DNA of 64,000 nt from assembly GCA_011319805.1 (NCBI GenBank), contig SJRY01000233.1:1-64000 (forward strand). The letters are read 5' to 3'. A program made the position numbers and the translations under genes. The DNA is from Macrocybe gigantea. Its lineage: Eukaryota > Basidiomycota > Agaricomycetes > Agaricales > Callistosporiaceae. The notes below the pieces were generated by a model, which saw only the letters and a program-made list of their open reading frames with translations, was not told where the DNA came from and did no database searches. Below are positions 37,878 through 50,182 of the stretch, one piece after another (position 1 is the stretch's first letter; each line of letters starts with the position of its first letter).

Positions 37878-40800
37878 CTAATTATATATGCTTAATGACC
37901 ATCCAATCCACCACATCAAAACCCCTATCTGCAGCAGCACAACAAAAATCTCCACCACGACGGCCCACCATTGAATCATTATACCAACCCAGAAAAAAGG
38001 AAGGGCTGTCCATCTGATTCCCTCGTAGGGAATCATAGGTAATCGGTAGTAGGCTGTGGAGGAAACGGCGGCACGAGCCTGGAGAATGTTGACCACAAGG
38101 CAGGAGATGAAGAACAAAACCAGTCCCAGCCAATGTCGAAGCGAACGACGTGGCAGACTTGTGATCGGATACCGTTTTGACTCTCCAGTGAACTCGTTGC
38201 GATACAGCGGTATGATGAGAAAATCACGAATGTCTTCCCCAATGAGTTTGCCGTAATTCCTCCAGAAAGGCGTGACAGTATCAAGAAGGAATGTGAGTGT
38301 GTCCATCCCGAACTCCCAAAACTGTTGATATTGGTCTTTGTAGCTCTCCTCGAGTGCAACAAGATACGAGAGCTGATGAACGATGTGCTGATTAGCGACT
38401 CCCCAACATTCCAAATGTCAACGGCATACCTCTGGGTACACAAGGGATGTTTCAGACAGTGTCCTGTTGTAATCCTTCTTGACGTCAGCCTGTAGAGCTT
38501 GAACCTTGCTCAAGGCATCCTCAACCTCAATTGCTTTTTCGCTGATGTCTGTTGCGTCGCATTCCAGCTTTTCCAACATCTCCAGGAGCGATTCAATCGG
38601 CTCATCCAGTACGCCGCATAAGGCGATTCTTCTTGCAGCTTGTCCAAGAGGAAGTCATGAAGGTTTGTCTCTGACGGACAAGGCGATGATCTATGTCCTC
38701 GACCGCTCTCCAACCACGATATCTTCGAGTGGCGCCCGTAACTGCGGCTGGGTCATGCCCAAAGGCTTCTATTACTTCCTTTGGAAGCCTTTTGTACGGC
38801 ATGCCAAGGATCGTCGTTACGGATGTCGATTGTGAGGATTCGTAATCCTTGATATCCGTGGATACTCGGTTCAAAAGTTGACGGATTCTGTGGTTGCATG
38901 CAATGCTTTGGTCGAGGAGACTGATAAAAAGCGATTAGCCTTGCCAGAACTTGAATAATCGGATAGATACGCACCGAATCTTATGAGCATGCACGTTCTC
39001 ATCCAGAGCTTCCCAGCTACGCTCCTGGCTACTTGACCTCGAAGTGATGGAGGACGGCAATACGAACGCACTCTACGTCTGTGCTCAAATACACGATGTG
39101 CAACGGGATGGGAAATCAGTGTTGAAGAGCGAGAAAGAGGAGCGTGAGATATTTGAACATCTTGAGGGCTCAAAAGACCTGTTTCATGGGCTGAGCCGAC
39201 TTCAGATGCCCCTTGGTCCTGAGGTTCAAAGGTCATGTTCTCTGCCGTGGTCTCAGCGGCCGATGATTTCGTGCCAACATGTTCCTTTTGCGTTCTAGCT
39301 CGCTCATGAGGAAGTGATGCAACCTCACTACTACTTGGGGAAGCCGACATAGTTGGTCGCCGTTGTCGCGAGGCCTTATCGCTCTTGTACGAGGGAGAGA
39401 TATCCTGGAAGCCACTAAGGCTCAATGACCCGCTGTAAGGACTATTGTAAGGGGATTCGTCATTTTCACGTTGCAGATAGCTCGGAGCATGCTTCAGAGG
39501 TTCAAAGGAAACGCCTGCGCCCTCGATGGAAACTTGTTTTGTAGGTGAAAGCTGTTCCAAAGAAGGGGAGGACGTGGATGGCATACGAGGAAAGCGAGAG
39601 ATTTGGCTGAAAACATTGAAGCCATCCGATACAGAATCTTCGGCCACTCCTTTCGGGACCTCGCGTTGTAAATCTGAACGGAGATATTCTTCAACTATTA
39701 ACGCCGATAGATACCAAGATGTAGGGCCTGGGATCTCCTTGTTGCCTTTTTCCAGATGTTTCAGCCATGTGAAAGGTTCGGACTTCCGAAGAGACGTCTT
39801 CACTATGGTTCCTGGCTACCGTACCAGCGCGCCGCCTTTGCAATGTTCAAGGGTGTCCCAGATGACAATCCGCCATACACAAGGGCATAACGCCGTTGCA
39901 GCTGTTGGCTCGTGAGCTTAGCTTTCCGTATGGTATGTGGAGATAGCATAGTCTTGAGCTTAGTTATCTTGTCTGGTTGCGCTTATTAGAAGAGTATAGA
40001 AAGAGAGACTTATAACACAGATACATGCCGCAATAAGCCTTCGTCTGTCGCTCCAATATCAAGTTTAACGGAGGCGATGCTTCCTTCTCTCTCTTTTTTG
40101 CGGGAGATACTTTCCAACGGCTTCCTGCCCTGTCATTGAATGAATAACCACTCCAATCAAGAGTTAATCCGTTGTCTAATGAAGCCGGTACGGGATGAAG
40201 AGATGAGCCGCTGACAGAGGGCTGAAATCGACGTCCGCAGAAGCAATTTCCTTTTGAGTGATGGGAGGTAGAAACGGTGAAAGTGTGTGTTGTGGATTGA
40301 TGATCATCGGCGACAAGACCAAGGCATCTGGGAGAGGGGCACTCTGCTTCATGCGAGCCTCGCGTTTGCTTTTCAAGGTCAAAGCACGCTGGACATCACG
40401 TAGGATCATAGGATCTTGAGAGGGGGGTTTTCAGAAAAAGAATGACAAGGTGATAGCTGCTCACCTTCTTGGGCTGTGTTTTCATAAATTTCATTAAGTA
40501 CGCAAGAAATGCGATAGTAGGCGAAATCCTTACAGAGATCATATTCATCGGTAAAAGTGGCCGAGTCCTGTATCCTGCCCACAGCGCGGTGCCTCCGGGG
40601 ACCTCGTTGGCTAGATGAGCTCGGATCGGTTTGGTAGGAAGGGTCTGACATTGGCGGCAATTCTACCGAATGGACCCTGCGCCTGGTTTTCATCGAAGCA
40701 CCAACTTGCGGCTGGTCTGGCAGTCCACCGCGTTCAAAGTGAGAAGTGGCTAGAGAGGTCCGATGCGGTTTCAAACGAAACTTCTTGTCATATAGTTTTG

Positions 40801-40894
40801 CGTCGAGAGAAGCGGAATCATCGGAACGAGCGTACATTGGCGAATCCCTCGAGGATGTACCAGTAGGTGACTGGAGAGCGTTGGAACTCGTCAT
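37878..40894 (-). CDS. Uncharacterised protein with coiled coil and C-terminal membrane segments
   Basis: Exons follow from an ATG at 40894 (MTSSNALQSPTGTSSRD). The first 600 or so residues are mostly polar with conserved-looking islands (DEYDLCKDFAYYRISCVLNE; WYLSALIVEEYLRSDLQ). A helical region (LLDQSIACNHRIRQLLNRVS; LEMLEKLECDATDISEKAIE; ALQADVKKDYNRTL) is followed by FWEFGMDTLTFLLDTVTPFW and two or three hydrophobic stretches near the C terminus (LGLVLFFISCLVVNIL; ALPFFWVGIMIQWWAVVVEI). This looks like a tail-anchored or hairpin membrane protein with a coiled-coil stalk. I could not assign a family. Confidence 0.6.
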
Positions 40895-41210
40895 GGGAGA
40901 AACGGTGTCAGGAAAGGCAGAAAGACAGCTCAGATAGTCAAGCGCCGAAAAATGATGCTGACTATGAGGGATGGTGCATTGTCAAGATGAATGTCGAATG
41001 ACAGTGAAAGCCAAGAAATGAGTTTGCAAGCACTCTAACCGAGAACTTGCAAAACTGCCTTTTGGCGTGCTGTGAGTCTTTGAAAAAAACACGTGACAGT
41101 GCACTCCACCAAGAGTACGACATTGCATTGTACTGTCTTTCAGCTCGCTGAAATCCAACACTGATATTTGGAAACCATTACGGGTAGATTAATCCTATGT
41201 AGCGGAGCAT
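40895..41210. other. Intergenic: promoter of the coiled-coil gene
   Basis: No coding sequence seen. It holds a CACGTG core at 41090-41095 and separates the end of SURF1 from the start of the coiled-coil membrane gene, both on the minus strand. Confidence 0.5.
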
Positions 41211-42274
41211 CTAATTATACCGAGGGAGTTTGCGCGTGATAGACCGTTGTCTGTTAAGGAGAAGGCGGGCGAACATGAATGTCGTCAGGCCGGAAAGGGC
41301 ATACCTGGAAATAAAATGAACACAGACATTCACTGAAATGCAGAGAAAATATACCAAGTAATAACGTAGGACAGATGTGCATTCCTCAAGTCTACAGTTG
41401 CAGGACGGCCGACCGGTATACCTTTTGACAAAAGAGTATGTGCTTCGCCAGGGTGCCCTTCTGTTGGATCCGTTTGGCCATACAATTCAAATCTCAATCT
41501 CACCCGGCTCACCGAATATCTGTTCAACGAACACAGGCTGAACACCCGCTGTGCTCCGCCTGCGTATTCGGCGATGGCGTCCACGTCGGTCCAATACCAT
41601 TTGCCTTCATCCGGATGATTGTCGGGTGTAAACATATTGCGAGGCTGGGAGACGCGAAGCATGCCAAGAACCTCAACTTCTCCTTCATTTCGTCGATATG
41701 AAGAACTCGACATAAACTCCTTTGAAATGAATCCGCGGTCAACCAGGATTGTCGATCCATTGTCGCGAATCAAAGGCGTTACAACGCGAGCGCCATGGAC
41801 GCCATCACGCGTTCTGGGTACGAGCAAGATAGTGTGAGAGTGGTCCCATCGCCCTTTTACCAAGACTTTGCGGTATACAAACTCTGGTATGGCGGATATG
41901 CTAAATTTGAGTGTCACTAAACGCCCTTTGACTGAGTGTAAGGATTTGTTTTTTTTACTTTATTTGAGGCGGTAAACGTAGTGGGGGCAATTGGAGTTTT
42001 TCCTCGAGCTCATCGATAAGGTCAACCTTCCACTTCAATCGTTTTAGTTGCCACGTCCCGAGCGCGAATGTAAAGAACGGGATGATGCCGACGAGGATTA
42101 TTGTGGGAGTTATCCAAGGCTCCTTTTTCGGCTTGTAGATTGTTGGAACACTGGAGCGATCGGACCTGCGCCAGAAAAAGATCTTGTGGGTTGCGAGCCA
42201 TGCGGAGGCCGTAGACGAAGTATTGACCGCGCAGCTCGATCCGGGCGCAGCAGCAGGCGTCGAGAGAGGAACAT
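41211..42274 (-). CDS. SURF1: SURF1/SHY1 cytochrome c oxidase assembly factor
   Basis: The first membrane helix reads WITPTIILVGIIPFFTFALG and runs into TWQLKRLKWKVDLIDELEEK. Then follow IPEFVYRKVLVKGRWDH, RDGVHGARVVTPL, ILVDRGFISKEF and, after a last intron, YALSGLTTFMFARLLL. This is SURF1, an inner-mitochondrial-membrane protein needed to build complex IV. The likely start is 42274 (MFLSRRLLLRPDRAARSI), an ideal Arg-rich targeting peptide, but it is one frame away from the rest; one missing A near 42141 would join them. An in-frame ATG at 42338 gives an N terminus without targeting character. The gene is head to head with SLA2, about 100 bp apart. Confidence 0.88.
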
Positions 42275-42373
42275 CGCCAGGTATGACCAATTTCGCACGG
42301 GTCCAAGACCACTGACTTTCTTTATTCAGGCGTCCCATTCACTTCCACCTCACTCGACTGGCTACCAGGAACA

Positions 42374-45300
42374 ATGTATGTGTTCAGTCTTCTGTTCATC
42401 CACGTGTTAAACTGTTTTTTTTGCAGGTTCGGTGGTGGAGGACGCCCGCGGCAAACCGGCTTCGACATGGAGGATGAGGTCCACTATCCAACCCGCCCGT
42501 AGACAAGGACAAGGCTGAGCATGAGCTGGTGATCAATATCAAAAAAGCAACCAGCCCTGAGGAGACGGCGCCAAAGCAGAAGCACGTTCGAAGTATTGTC
42601 CTCCCATTCAGCCAGCTAGTTCTTTAGCTAAAACGTTCCACAGAATGCATAGTATACACTTGGGATTATCACTCATCAATTTCTTTCTGGAGCGGCCTTC
42701 GCGTCCAACCTATCCTAGCGGATGAAGTGCAGACTTTCAAGGCGCTGATCACTGTTCACAAGGTGTTGCAAGAAGGTCATCCCATTGTGCGTAGCCATGT
42801 CTATTGCAAACACAGCAGCTCCGATCTCATAAGTTTTCTAGACAATCAAAGAAGCCCACGGACAGACAGCATGGCTTGAGACTTGTGCACGCACGGTGGG
42901 CCTGGATGGTCAAAGGGGTATGTTTCGGAACATTTGCCTCTAATCATTTTCTGAATTTCACACCGTCTGCCAGGCTACGGTCCATTGATCAAGACCTACG
43001 TCCAATTTATACTAGCGAAACTCAGATTCCATCGTCTCCGACCCGAATTCAATGGTTTGTTCGAGTACGAAGAGTACATCACTCTAAAGGGGATAGACGA
43101 CCCTAACGAAGGGTAAGTTGCTTCATTCATTTCCTCTTTCAAAGCTCACATTTTTTTTAGCTATGAAACCATCTCTGACCTCATGAGTTTGCAGGATCAA
43201 ATAGATTCATTCCAAAAGCTGGTCTTTTCCCACTTCAGGCATTCCATGAATAACGAGTGTCGAATCTCCTCGCTGGTGCCTCTCGTCAAAGAAAGCTGGG
43301 GCATCTATAGATTTATCACAAGCATGATGCGAGCAATGTATCGCCGTAAGGGCCTATACGACTGTATATGAGATTTCCTGGCTTATGATGTCCAATAGGG
43401 ACCAACGATATCGATGCGCTGGAGCCGTTGCGACAGCGTTATACCTCTCAGCACTATAATTTGAGAAGATTCTATTACGAATGCTCAAATCTCAAATATC
43501 TTACTGGGCTGATCAACGTTCCGAAGTTGGGCCAAGTACGTCTTCAGTGGCAGAATTTGATTAATTACTAAACCTTTTCAGGAGCCTCCCAATCTCATGG
43601 ACCCTGGCGATACGCCAGATCTTCCGGCTCGACCAAAGACGGCCCAACCGACACCTCCCCCAGCCGCCCCATCCCCGAATGCTGCGGAGATTGATGAGCA
43701 AGCACGCATGCTGAAGCAATATGAAGACCAACAGGCAGCCTTACAGGCGGCTCGGGAAGCGGAAGAACGCCGCCAGGCCGAACTTCAGAAACAACAACAA
43801 CTGGAATTCGAAAGGAGGCAACAGGAACAAGAAGAACAACAACGCCTTGCTCAAGAACAGTTGTTGCAGCAGCAGATGGCCCAGCAGATGATGTACAATA
43901 ATCAAGCTGCCCAGCAGCACACGAACGAACTTGAAAGGGAGCTCCTTGCCATGCGCGGCCAGTATGAACGTGACCAAATCCTCTTAGAGCAGTACGACAG
44001 AGTCAGTATCCCTCATCAATTTTGTCACGTCTCTGCTTAGTTCTGTATGATAGCGAGTCAAAACTCTTGAGGCGGAATTCAATGGAATCACTGCAAACGT
44101 CCAGTCGCAATTGGATTCCAAGGATGCAATGATCAGACAACTTCAGGATCAAGTTACGTTGTGGCGGAATAAATACGAAGCATTAGCCAAACTCTATACC
44201 CAGCTCCGTACGGAACATCTCGACATGCTATCTAAATTCAAGCAGATGCATCTCAAGGCTAATTCGGCGCAAGAAGCTATTGACAAGATGGAACGTATGG
44301 AGAGGGATCTAAAAGCGAAGAACATCGAACTCGCTGACATGCTCCGTGAACGTGATCGTGCCCGATTTGACATAGACCGACAGAAATCTGCGCATAAGGA
44401 GGAGATTGAGCGAGTACGGCGTGAATTAAGCTTCGCGAACGAAAGAGCAGAAGACTCTTCGCGTTCAAAGAACACGGAGGTCGCCACAGTCATGAACAAA
44501 TATAACAGACAACTCAACGAGCTCGAGGACACACTACGGGTGCGTGTTGTTGTCCTCCATTCATTTGATTCTCACATGACAGGTTTCAGGCGAAGCAAAT
44601 GCAGATCGATGACCTGTTACAAAAACTAGACGACTCAAGGGCCGACACCGAGAGGTTAAAAGAAGAGAAAGATCAGGAAATCATGATTCTGCAGGAAGGC
44701 ATGGATAGCACGATTCGCCAACTTTCAGAAACGCAGCAGGTATGTGTTGCAGGAACTTGTTTCAGATACTTTACTTACAGTGTATGATAGACACAGGGTT
44801 TGGTGGATGAAACAACGAACGCCCAGATCGACACTCTCATCCTAGACAATCGCAAGAAATTGAACCAAATAATTGGTAAGCATTCTTTTCTCTTCACACG
44901 AACAGTAGTTTACACTTATTCCTAGATTCAATTCTTCAGGCTTGCGTCCAGAAGATCGATGACGCCATTTACGAGCTTGAGTCACCAACTCAGGCCGGAA
45001 ACATCAACTCTACGCCAGAGTACACTCTTTCCATGATCGAAAAGGCAGTAAACAACGCAACCGAATTTGCGACAATATACAACCTGTACCTTGGTGGCGA
45101 TGTTGGTGGAGACCACGTCGACGTCATCAAATCCGCCAACGAGCTCGCTCAGTCTTTATCTGACGTGCTGATCAACACCAAAGGCATTACTCGTCTGGCA
45201 AGCGACGATGATGCGGCTGACAAGATCATCAACGTCGCCAAGATATCTGGAGATGTCGGACTCCGGTTCTTTGAGAATCTTCAGTCCTACAAACTCGATC

Positions 45301-46159
45301 TGCTGCAGCCATCGCAGAGAAAGGAAGTGGCTATGAGGAACAATAGCCAAGCTCGAAACGCCCTTTCGCAGTTGTCGGAGGTTGTTGATGGCCTGATACC
45401 CAAGGGTAAAGCTGGTGCTCTTGCGCGGGCTAATGGCGATATCGGCGATATCGTCGAACAAGAAATGTCGAATGCAGCGCAAGCAATCGAGCGGGCAACT
45501 CAACGCCTACAAGAGCTGATGTCCCGGCCTCGTGACACGCACCGCTATAGTGCTGTGGATTTGCAGGTGCACGATTCTATCTTGTCCGCTGCCATGGCCA
45601 TTACGAACGCCATCGCACGACTTATCCAAGCTGCGACGGCCTCACAGCAAGAAATCGTGGCGCAGGGCAAGGGGTCCAGCACCACGCAGCAATTCTACAA
45701 ACGCAACAACAGGTGGACGGAAGGTCTCATCTCTGCAGCCAAGGCCGTCGCATTTGCGACTAACCTTCTGATCGAAAGTGCGGACGGTGTGCTGATGGGC
45801 ACTCATTCACTCGAACAGCTCATCGTGGCTTCGAATGAAGTCGCTGGAGCCACCGCGCAGCTCGTGGCCGCATCCCGTGTCAAAGCAAATCTAATGTCGA
45901 AGACTCAGGAACGTCTTGAGGCTGCGGCGAAGGCTGTACGGAGGCATGCAAGGCGCTGGTGCGTCAAGTTAAGGCTGTGTCGGCGAAACAAACGGAAGAA
46001 GAATATGTCGATTACAAGAATATGGCTGTTCTTGAGTTCAAGAGACGCGAGATGGAACAGCAAGTGGAAATTCTCAAGTTGGAGAAAGAACTCGGCGCAG
46101 CTCGCCACAGACTAGGCGCGATGAGACGCGCAGGTTATCATACTGATGAAACGGATTAG
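42374..46159 (+). CDS. SLA2: SLA2/END4 (Hip1R-type) endocytic adaptor
   Basis: An ANTH domain (about residues 40-310: CIVYTWDYHSSISFWSGL, YVQFILAKLRFHRLRPEFNG) is followed by a Gln/Glu-rich coiled coil (about 43680-44880) and an I/LWEQ (THATCH) actin-binding domain (about 45030-46130, for example FYKRNNRWTEGLISAAKAV). SLA2 links PI(4,5)P2 membranes and clathrin to actin at endocytic sites. The start codon seems to be split AT/G by a 51-bp intron (42376-42426). Single bases are missing near 42490 (before NPPVDKDKAEHEL) and near 45936 (before TEACKALVRQVKAV). The stop is at 46157-46159. SLA2 is often syntenic with fungal mating-type loci. Confidence 0.93.
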
Positions 46160-46376
46160 TAAATGACTCGTAATTAGGATCTCTATCTTGTTTTTTTTTT
46201 TCCTTTGCTCTCTTCCATTTCCTCGGAAACATGTAAATCTATAATTCAACCTACAAGTAATGATTTCCTGTAGAAAGGACCGAATTTAGAGCAAGAGGTA
46301 TTATACACTAATGAGCAATCACAAACGAGGAAACGGATCGAAAATATAGGGTGAAAGCTTAAAGCGTGGAAAAATT

Positions 46377-48583
46377 TCAGTCGATGATACTTCTGTCAGT
46401 ATCAAAAGACTCCCTGGCCAGGTCAAGGAAGCTAGCGTTCAGAGGTGTTCCAGAGTCATCGACGTCTGTCTCGTCAGAATCGTCATCAATCTCCAGAAAT
46501 GAGGGTTTCTTCATGATCGATCGACGATTAAACGTCTTCTCCACAGAGGTATGACCATGTATGGCCCTGCGGGGAGGGGGGGAAGGGAGGACACGTGCTC
46601 GCCAGCCTCGTTGGCGGAGGAAGGGCGCGGCCGAGGTCGAGGCGGCGGCGGCAGGCTCGTCATCATTGGGAGGGGGCCGGAAGCTCGCTGGTTGACTGTC
46701 ACGTTTCCTTGGGATGTCGCAGGCCGCAAAGATGACCTCGGAGGAGGGCTCAGACCTTTTGCAGTGACCGAGCTGCTCCGGCTGGGCACGTTTGGAAGGG
46801 CCTTAGGACGTTCTACCGGGCTCTCCTGCTCAACAGGTTTCGCAACCGTGGAGTTGAGAGAAAAGACGTCTTTGCGCTGCGATCGCTCGAAGCTCGCCTC
46901 GACTTCCGCCATTTCAGCGGGGGACATGATCTGCTGAGGAGTGTACTCATGCGACGCGGGCTGAGTGCTATTGGATGGTAGAGGTTCGTCCCAGAAAGTT
47001 GATGAAGCAGAGGGGGATAGTGGCGCAAGGATGGACGGAGCCATTTCAAAATCGGATCGCACACTGAAGATGGAGCGCGTGTCCTCTTCTGCGGACACGA
47101 TACATTGTGAGGTGGAGGGGCGACGAAGGCTTGAGCCTGAGAATAGCCGTTTCCTTCCTGTTGGCGGTACGGCACCTGCGCTACCTCGCCTCTGCTCACA
47201 AGGGGTGAGGAGCTCGTTGTGGGGGATGTTTGGAAGTGCACACTGTTGGAAGGGACAGGTGGTGTCGGATGATGTGCAGGCTTCAGCTTCCATGGATCCT
47301 GTCGGCCGTCTGAGCCTGACTGGGTGATGACGGACGTTGTGGTCCTCGTTTCACCAGAGATTGTTGAGAAAGCGCTTTCTTCAATGTCCGAGAAGGTGCA
47401 GACGACGCAGAGGTAAACAACTGGCTTGATTGTGCTTCGCGACGTGAAGAGACCGATGACGCAAATGACAAGCTCGAGGACGAAGTAGACGCAGTAGACT
47501 TGCCAACGACCTCGGAATTATCATCTCGGGCATGGAACTCGATGACTGGAGGAGGCGGCAACTCTTGCCGTGGAGGGGCACTCGGAGGAGAGCCGATCCG
47601 TGACAAAGATGCCTGGCGAAGGATGACATGCGAAGGCGAAGCAAGAGAAGATTGGTTGGTCGGCGACTCGCAGGGACTACCTTCGTGGGCCGGCGAGAAA
47701 GACCGTGCTTTGTAAATGTTTCTGTTGCATGCGGAACAGGCGATGAAATGGAATCTTGACGAACTGAATTACTTCGACTTCTTGAGGAAGTGACAGAAAT
47801 AGGAGCATCCTTCCCGACCGCTAAGTCTTCTAAGGCTGCCAAGAGATCGTCCGATTCACGAAGTGCCTGTTTCGGATGCAAATTACCCATAGACCTTCTG
47901 TGGAGGGAATCAGAAATGTCTCTAGGCAGCAAAATTTCACAAACTGACTTTGAATGAAGTCGGGCTCGAGGAACGTCAGAGGGTGGCATAGCGGAGCAAC
48001 GGGTTGCAAAGGCGAGAGGTCATGATTGTAAGAGTGAGACTGCGAGGACGACGACGCGTATGAGACGCGATTGTAAATGGAGGCGTCAGGATGCTTGGAT
48101 GCGACAAAGTCAGGAGAGGAGCGTTGGAATAGAGGGAAAGGGAGACTGCATCGGGAGTCTGAGGCACTGAAATGCTGCGAGCAGCAAACGGGTCCGCATC
48201 AGATAATGTCAGGACCGATTGACGGCCGCTGCGGTGGTCGTCCATGGGCGTTCGAGGAGGAAGAGACTCTGCCGGAGAACGTACGGATGAGACGGATTTG
48301 GCGGAGACACGATTTGTTGTTCGCTGAGGCGACTGGACTGGACGAGAGTGGATGGGAGGATCTTGGATGGTGAGAGAAGGCTGTTTTTTTGACTTGAACC
48401 CGATGGCAGAGGCGAAGGTATTGAACTTGAGAGGGCCCGACTTGGGCGACTGTCGGATGCCTTCTGCGAGACATCACGCAAGCCCTGAGATGTGCTGGGG
48501 CCGGCAGAGGGATCCTTGGAAGGAAAAGACCACCACGTCTTGGCGGAAGGTTCATGGCGGCGAGAGGAGAAAGCAGAAGACAT
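46377..48583 (-). CDS. Ser/Pro-rich disordered protein, hypothetical
   Basis: The start MSSAFSSRRHEPSAKTWWSF is at 48583. The chain is almost entirely low-complexity Ser, Pro and Arg, with a few islands (IGSPPSAPPRQELPPPPVIE; FWDEPLPSNS; MSPAEMAEVEASFERSQRKD) and a short conserved-looking end (RSIMKKPSFLEIDDDSDETD, LDLARESFDTDRSIID) at 46377. Poly-Pro runs could bind SH3 or profilin. The reading frame changes several times; some changes are introns and others are probably missing bases. No family recognised. Confidence 0.6.
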
Positions 48584-49019
48584 GGACAAAAAGAGAGAGG
48601 AAAAGAGGGTGTGTCGATTAGAGAAAGAGTACAAGGAAAGTAAGGAACGAATACAGGTAACAGGAGGAGTACAGGGATGAGGGGCAGAGATGGCTCAACA
48701 AGTGGTCAGCAGATACATTTGCAGACTCAACAAACTCTCATGGAAACCAGATTTCCTACGGACTTTTGCGGACCCAGATGCCGGCTCCACTCTCTTTCAA
48801 TAAGCGCCGTCCACGACAGCGAGGGCGCCGCCCAATGTACTCAGCCAACGCTTTGCTGAGCAAGTTGCGGCTTCGTTGCAAGCATTCTTTTTTTTTTTTT
48901 TTCTGCCACATACATACTGCGTCTTGTGTGGTCGCCATGCTCTGCCCAGATCGGAAGGCTTCCTAATCAGAAAACGAATTAAATCAAATTACATGGCAGC
49001 CGTAATCTATGTACCACCA
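48584..49019. other. Intergenic: purine-rich stretch and a T15 run
   Basis: Lies between two minus-strand genes and should hold the promoter of the disordered-protein gene. The + strand is GA-rich from 48584 to 48680 and has a run of about 15 T near 48888-48902. No gene seen. Confidence 0.5.
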
Positions 49020-49945
49020 TTACCCGAGCTCCGCCCACACGTCTTGCGTATCCCTCTCGCGTGCTGCTGCAGCCGCGTGAGGCATATCTCCAAACCGCTC
49101 ATTCGCGTGCCCGGTGCCCGGCGTCTGCACCGTCCCAGCATCAAATATGACAGGGTCACGTACCAGCGGACGGCTCACGTCCTCCTCTTCTTCGCTATCA
49201 ATATCCAAATCCGTAAAGCCAGCCCAGCGTGCAGCGTTGATGTCAATGGGTTTAGGCTGGGAGAAAATAGATTGTCCAGACCTGGATCGCCCATCATCCC
49301 AACACATTAGCATACCGCACGACCATGAGAATCATTTAACTCACTGCCTCATCACAGCAGCCAGCCGGCCAAATTGAAGTACGTTCCGTGCGATCAGGAG
49401 TAACGTGTCCAGAATCTCCTCCTCTTTGCTCCCAGTCCCACACTTGGCAAACGCAAGAACTAGCAACGTCAGAGCACAGAATATTGTCAATATCAGGTCG
49501 ACAACGTTGAATGGCGATTTCCAGAATTGCTTCCCATGCGAGTCAGGGACGCCTTGACAGTGATTTTATGCAGCGCACCTTTCCGTATGCGACAAATCTT
49601 ATCCCAACCTCAAGAATCATAGACGTATTGATGATGATTTCCAATATGTAGAATGGCAAAGCGGGGCATCCATCCTTCAAGCTTAACACCACCGTTGTGA
49701 CGGAAAGCGCAGCCATGCCGAGATACAGAACTATGTATGTTCTCGAGTGCACGAAGCGATTTGCTAGCCCTTTCATGATTTCATCCCGTGTAAGGGCGTA
49801 CATGGACCGTGTCGGCCTGGCACTGGAGTAGGAGTGAAATGTGATTCCGGGAAAGAACAGTAACTCACGCAGCATTTGTGGGCCCCCCAGACTCCACATC
49901 CGCATCTGTGTCAAGTGGTCTGTATCCTGTGCTGTTGCCGGACAT
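49020..49945 (-). CDS. Voltage-sensor/ion-transport-domain membrane protein
   Basis: The start MSGNSTGYRPLDTDADVESG leads to four membrane segments: TYIVLYLGMAALSVTTVVL, FYILEIIINTSMILEVGI, FNVVDLILTIFCALTLLVLA and an S4-like helix with spaced Arg (LLIARNVLQFGRLAAVMRQS). No pore loop is visible, so it resembles a stand-alone voltage-sensor protein (like Hv channels) or a fungal-specific relative. The C-terminal 90 residues are acidic and soluble (FTDLDIDSEEEEDV). Introns lie at about 49330 and 49540-49580. Permeant ion and location are unknown. Confidence 0.75.
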
Positions 49946-50070
49946 AGATTTCTACAAAATTATATGCCCAGGAAAAAAGATCGTGGTCATAGACTCATGT
50001 AGGAACCGTCCAAAAAGAGCATCCAAGTTTCAAAAAGTCGCGCAGCCGTCGTGCTGTTCGACAGATCAAC

Positions 50071-50084
50071 GGATCACGTGATCC
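50071..50084. promoter_or_regulatory. 14-bp palindrome with E-box core
   Basis: GGATCACGTGATCC is a perfect inverted repeat around CACGTG, about 100 bp upstream of the CWC25 start and about 126 bp upstream of the channel gene on the other strand. bHLH factors of the Cbf1 type bind such sites. Confidence 0.5.
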
Positions 50085-50182
50085 ACGACGCCAATTTCTG
50101 CATTTGTCATCAATTCACCTTGAATCAACCCCACCATCTTCCTGCCTTTTCGCCTCTCATTTTCTGACAACTTGTTGCAAAC

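Noticed and set aside
42339..42410. SURF1 start at 42338
   Set aside because: The N terminus from that ATG has no mitochondrial targeting character, whereas the one from 42274 does; the frame conflict is better explained by one missing base.
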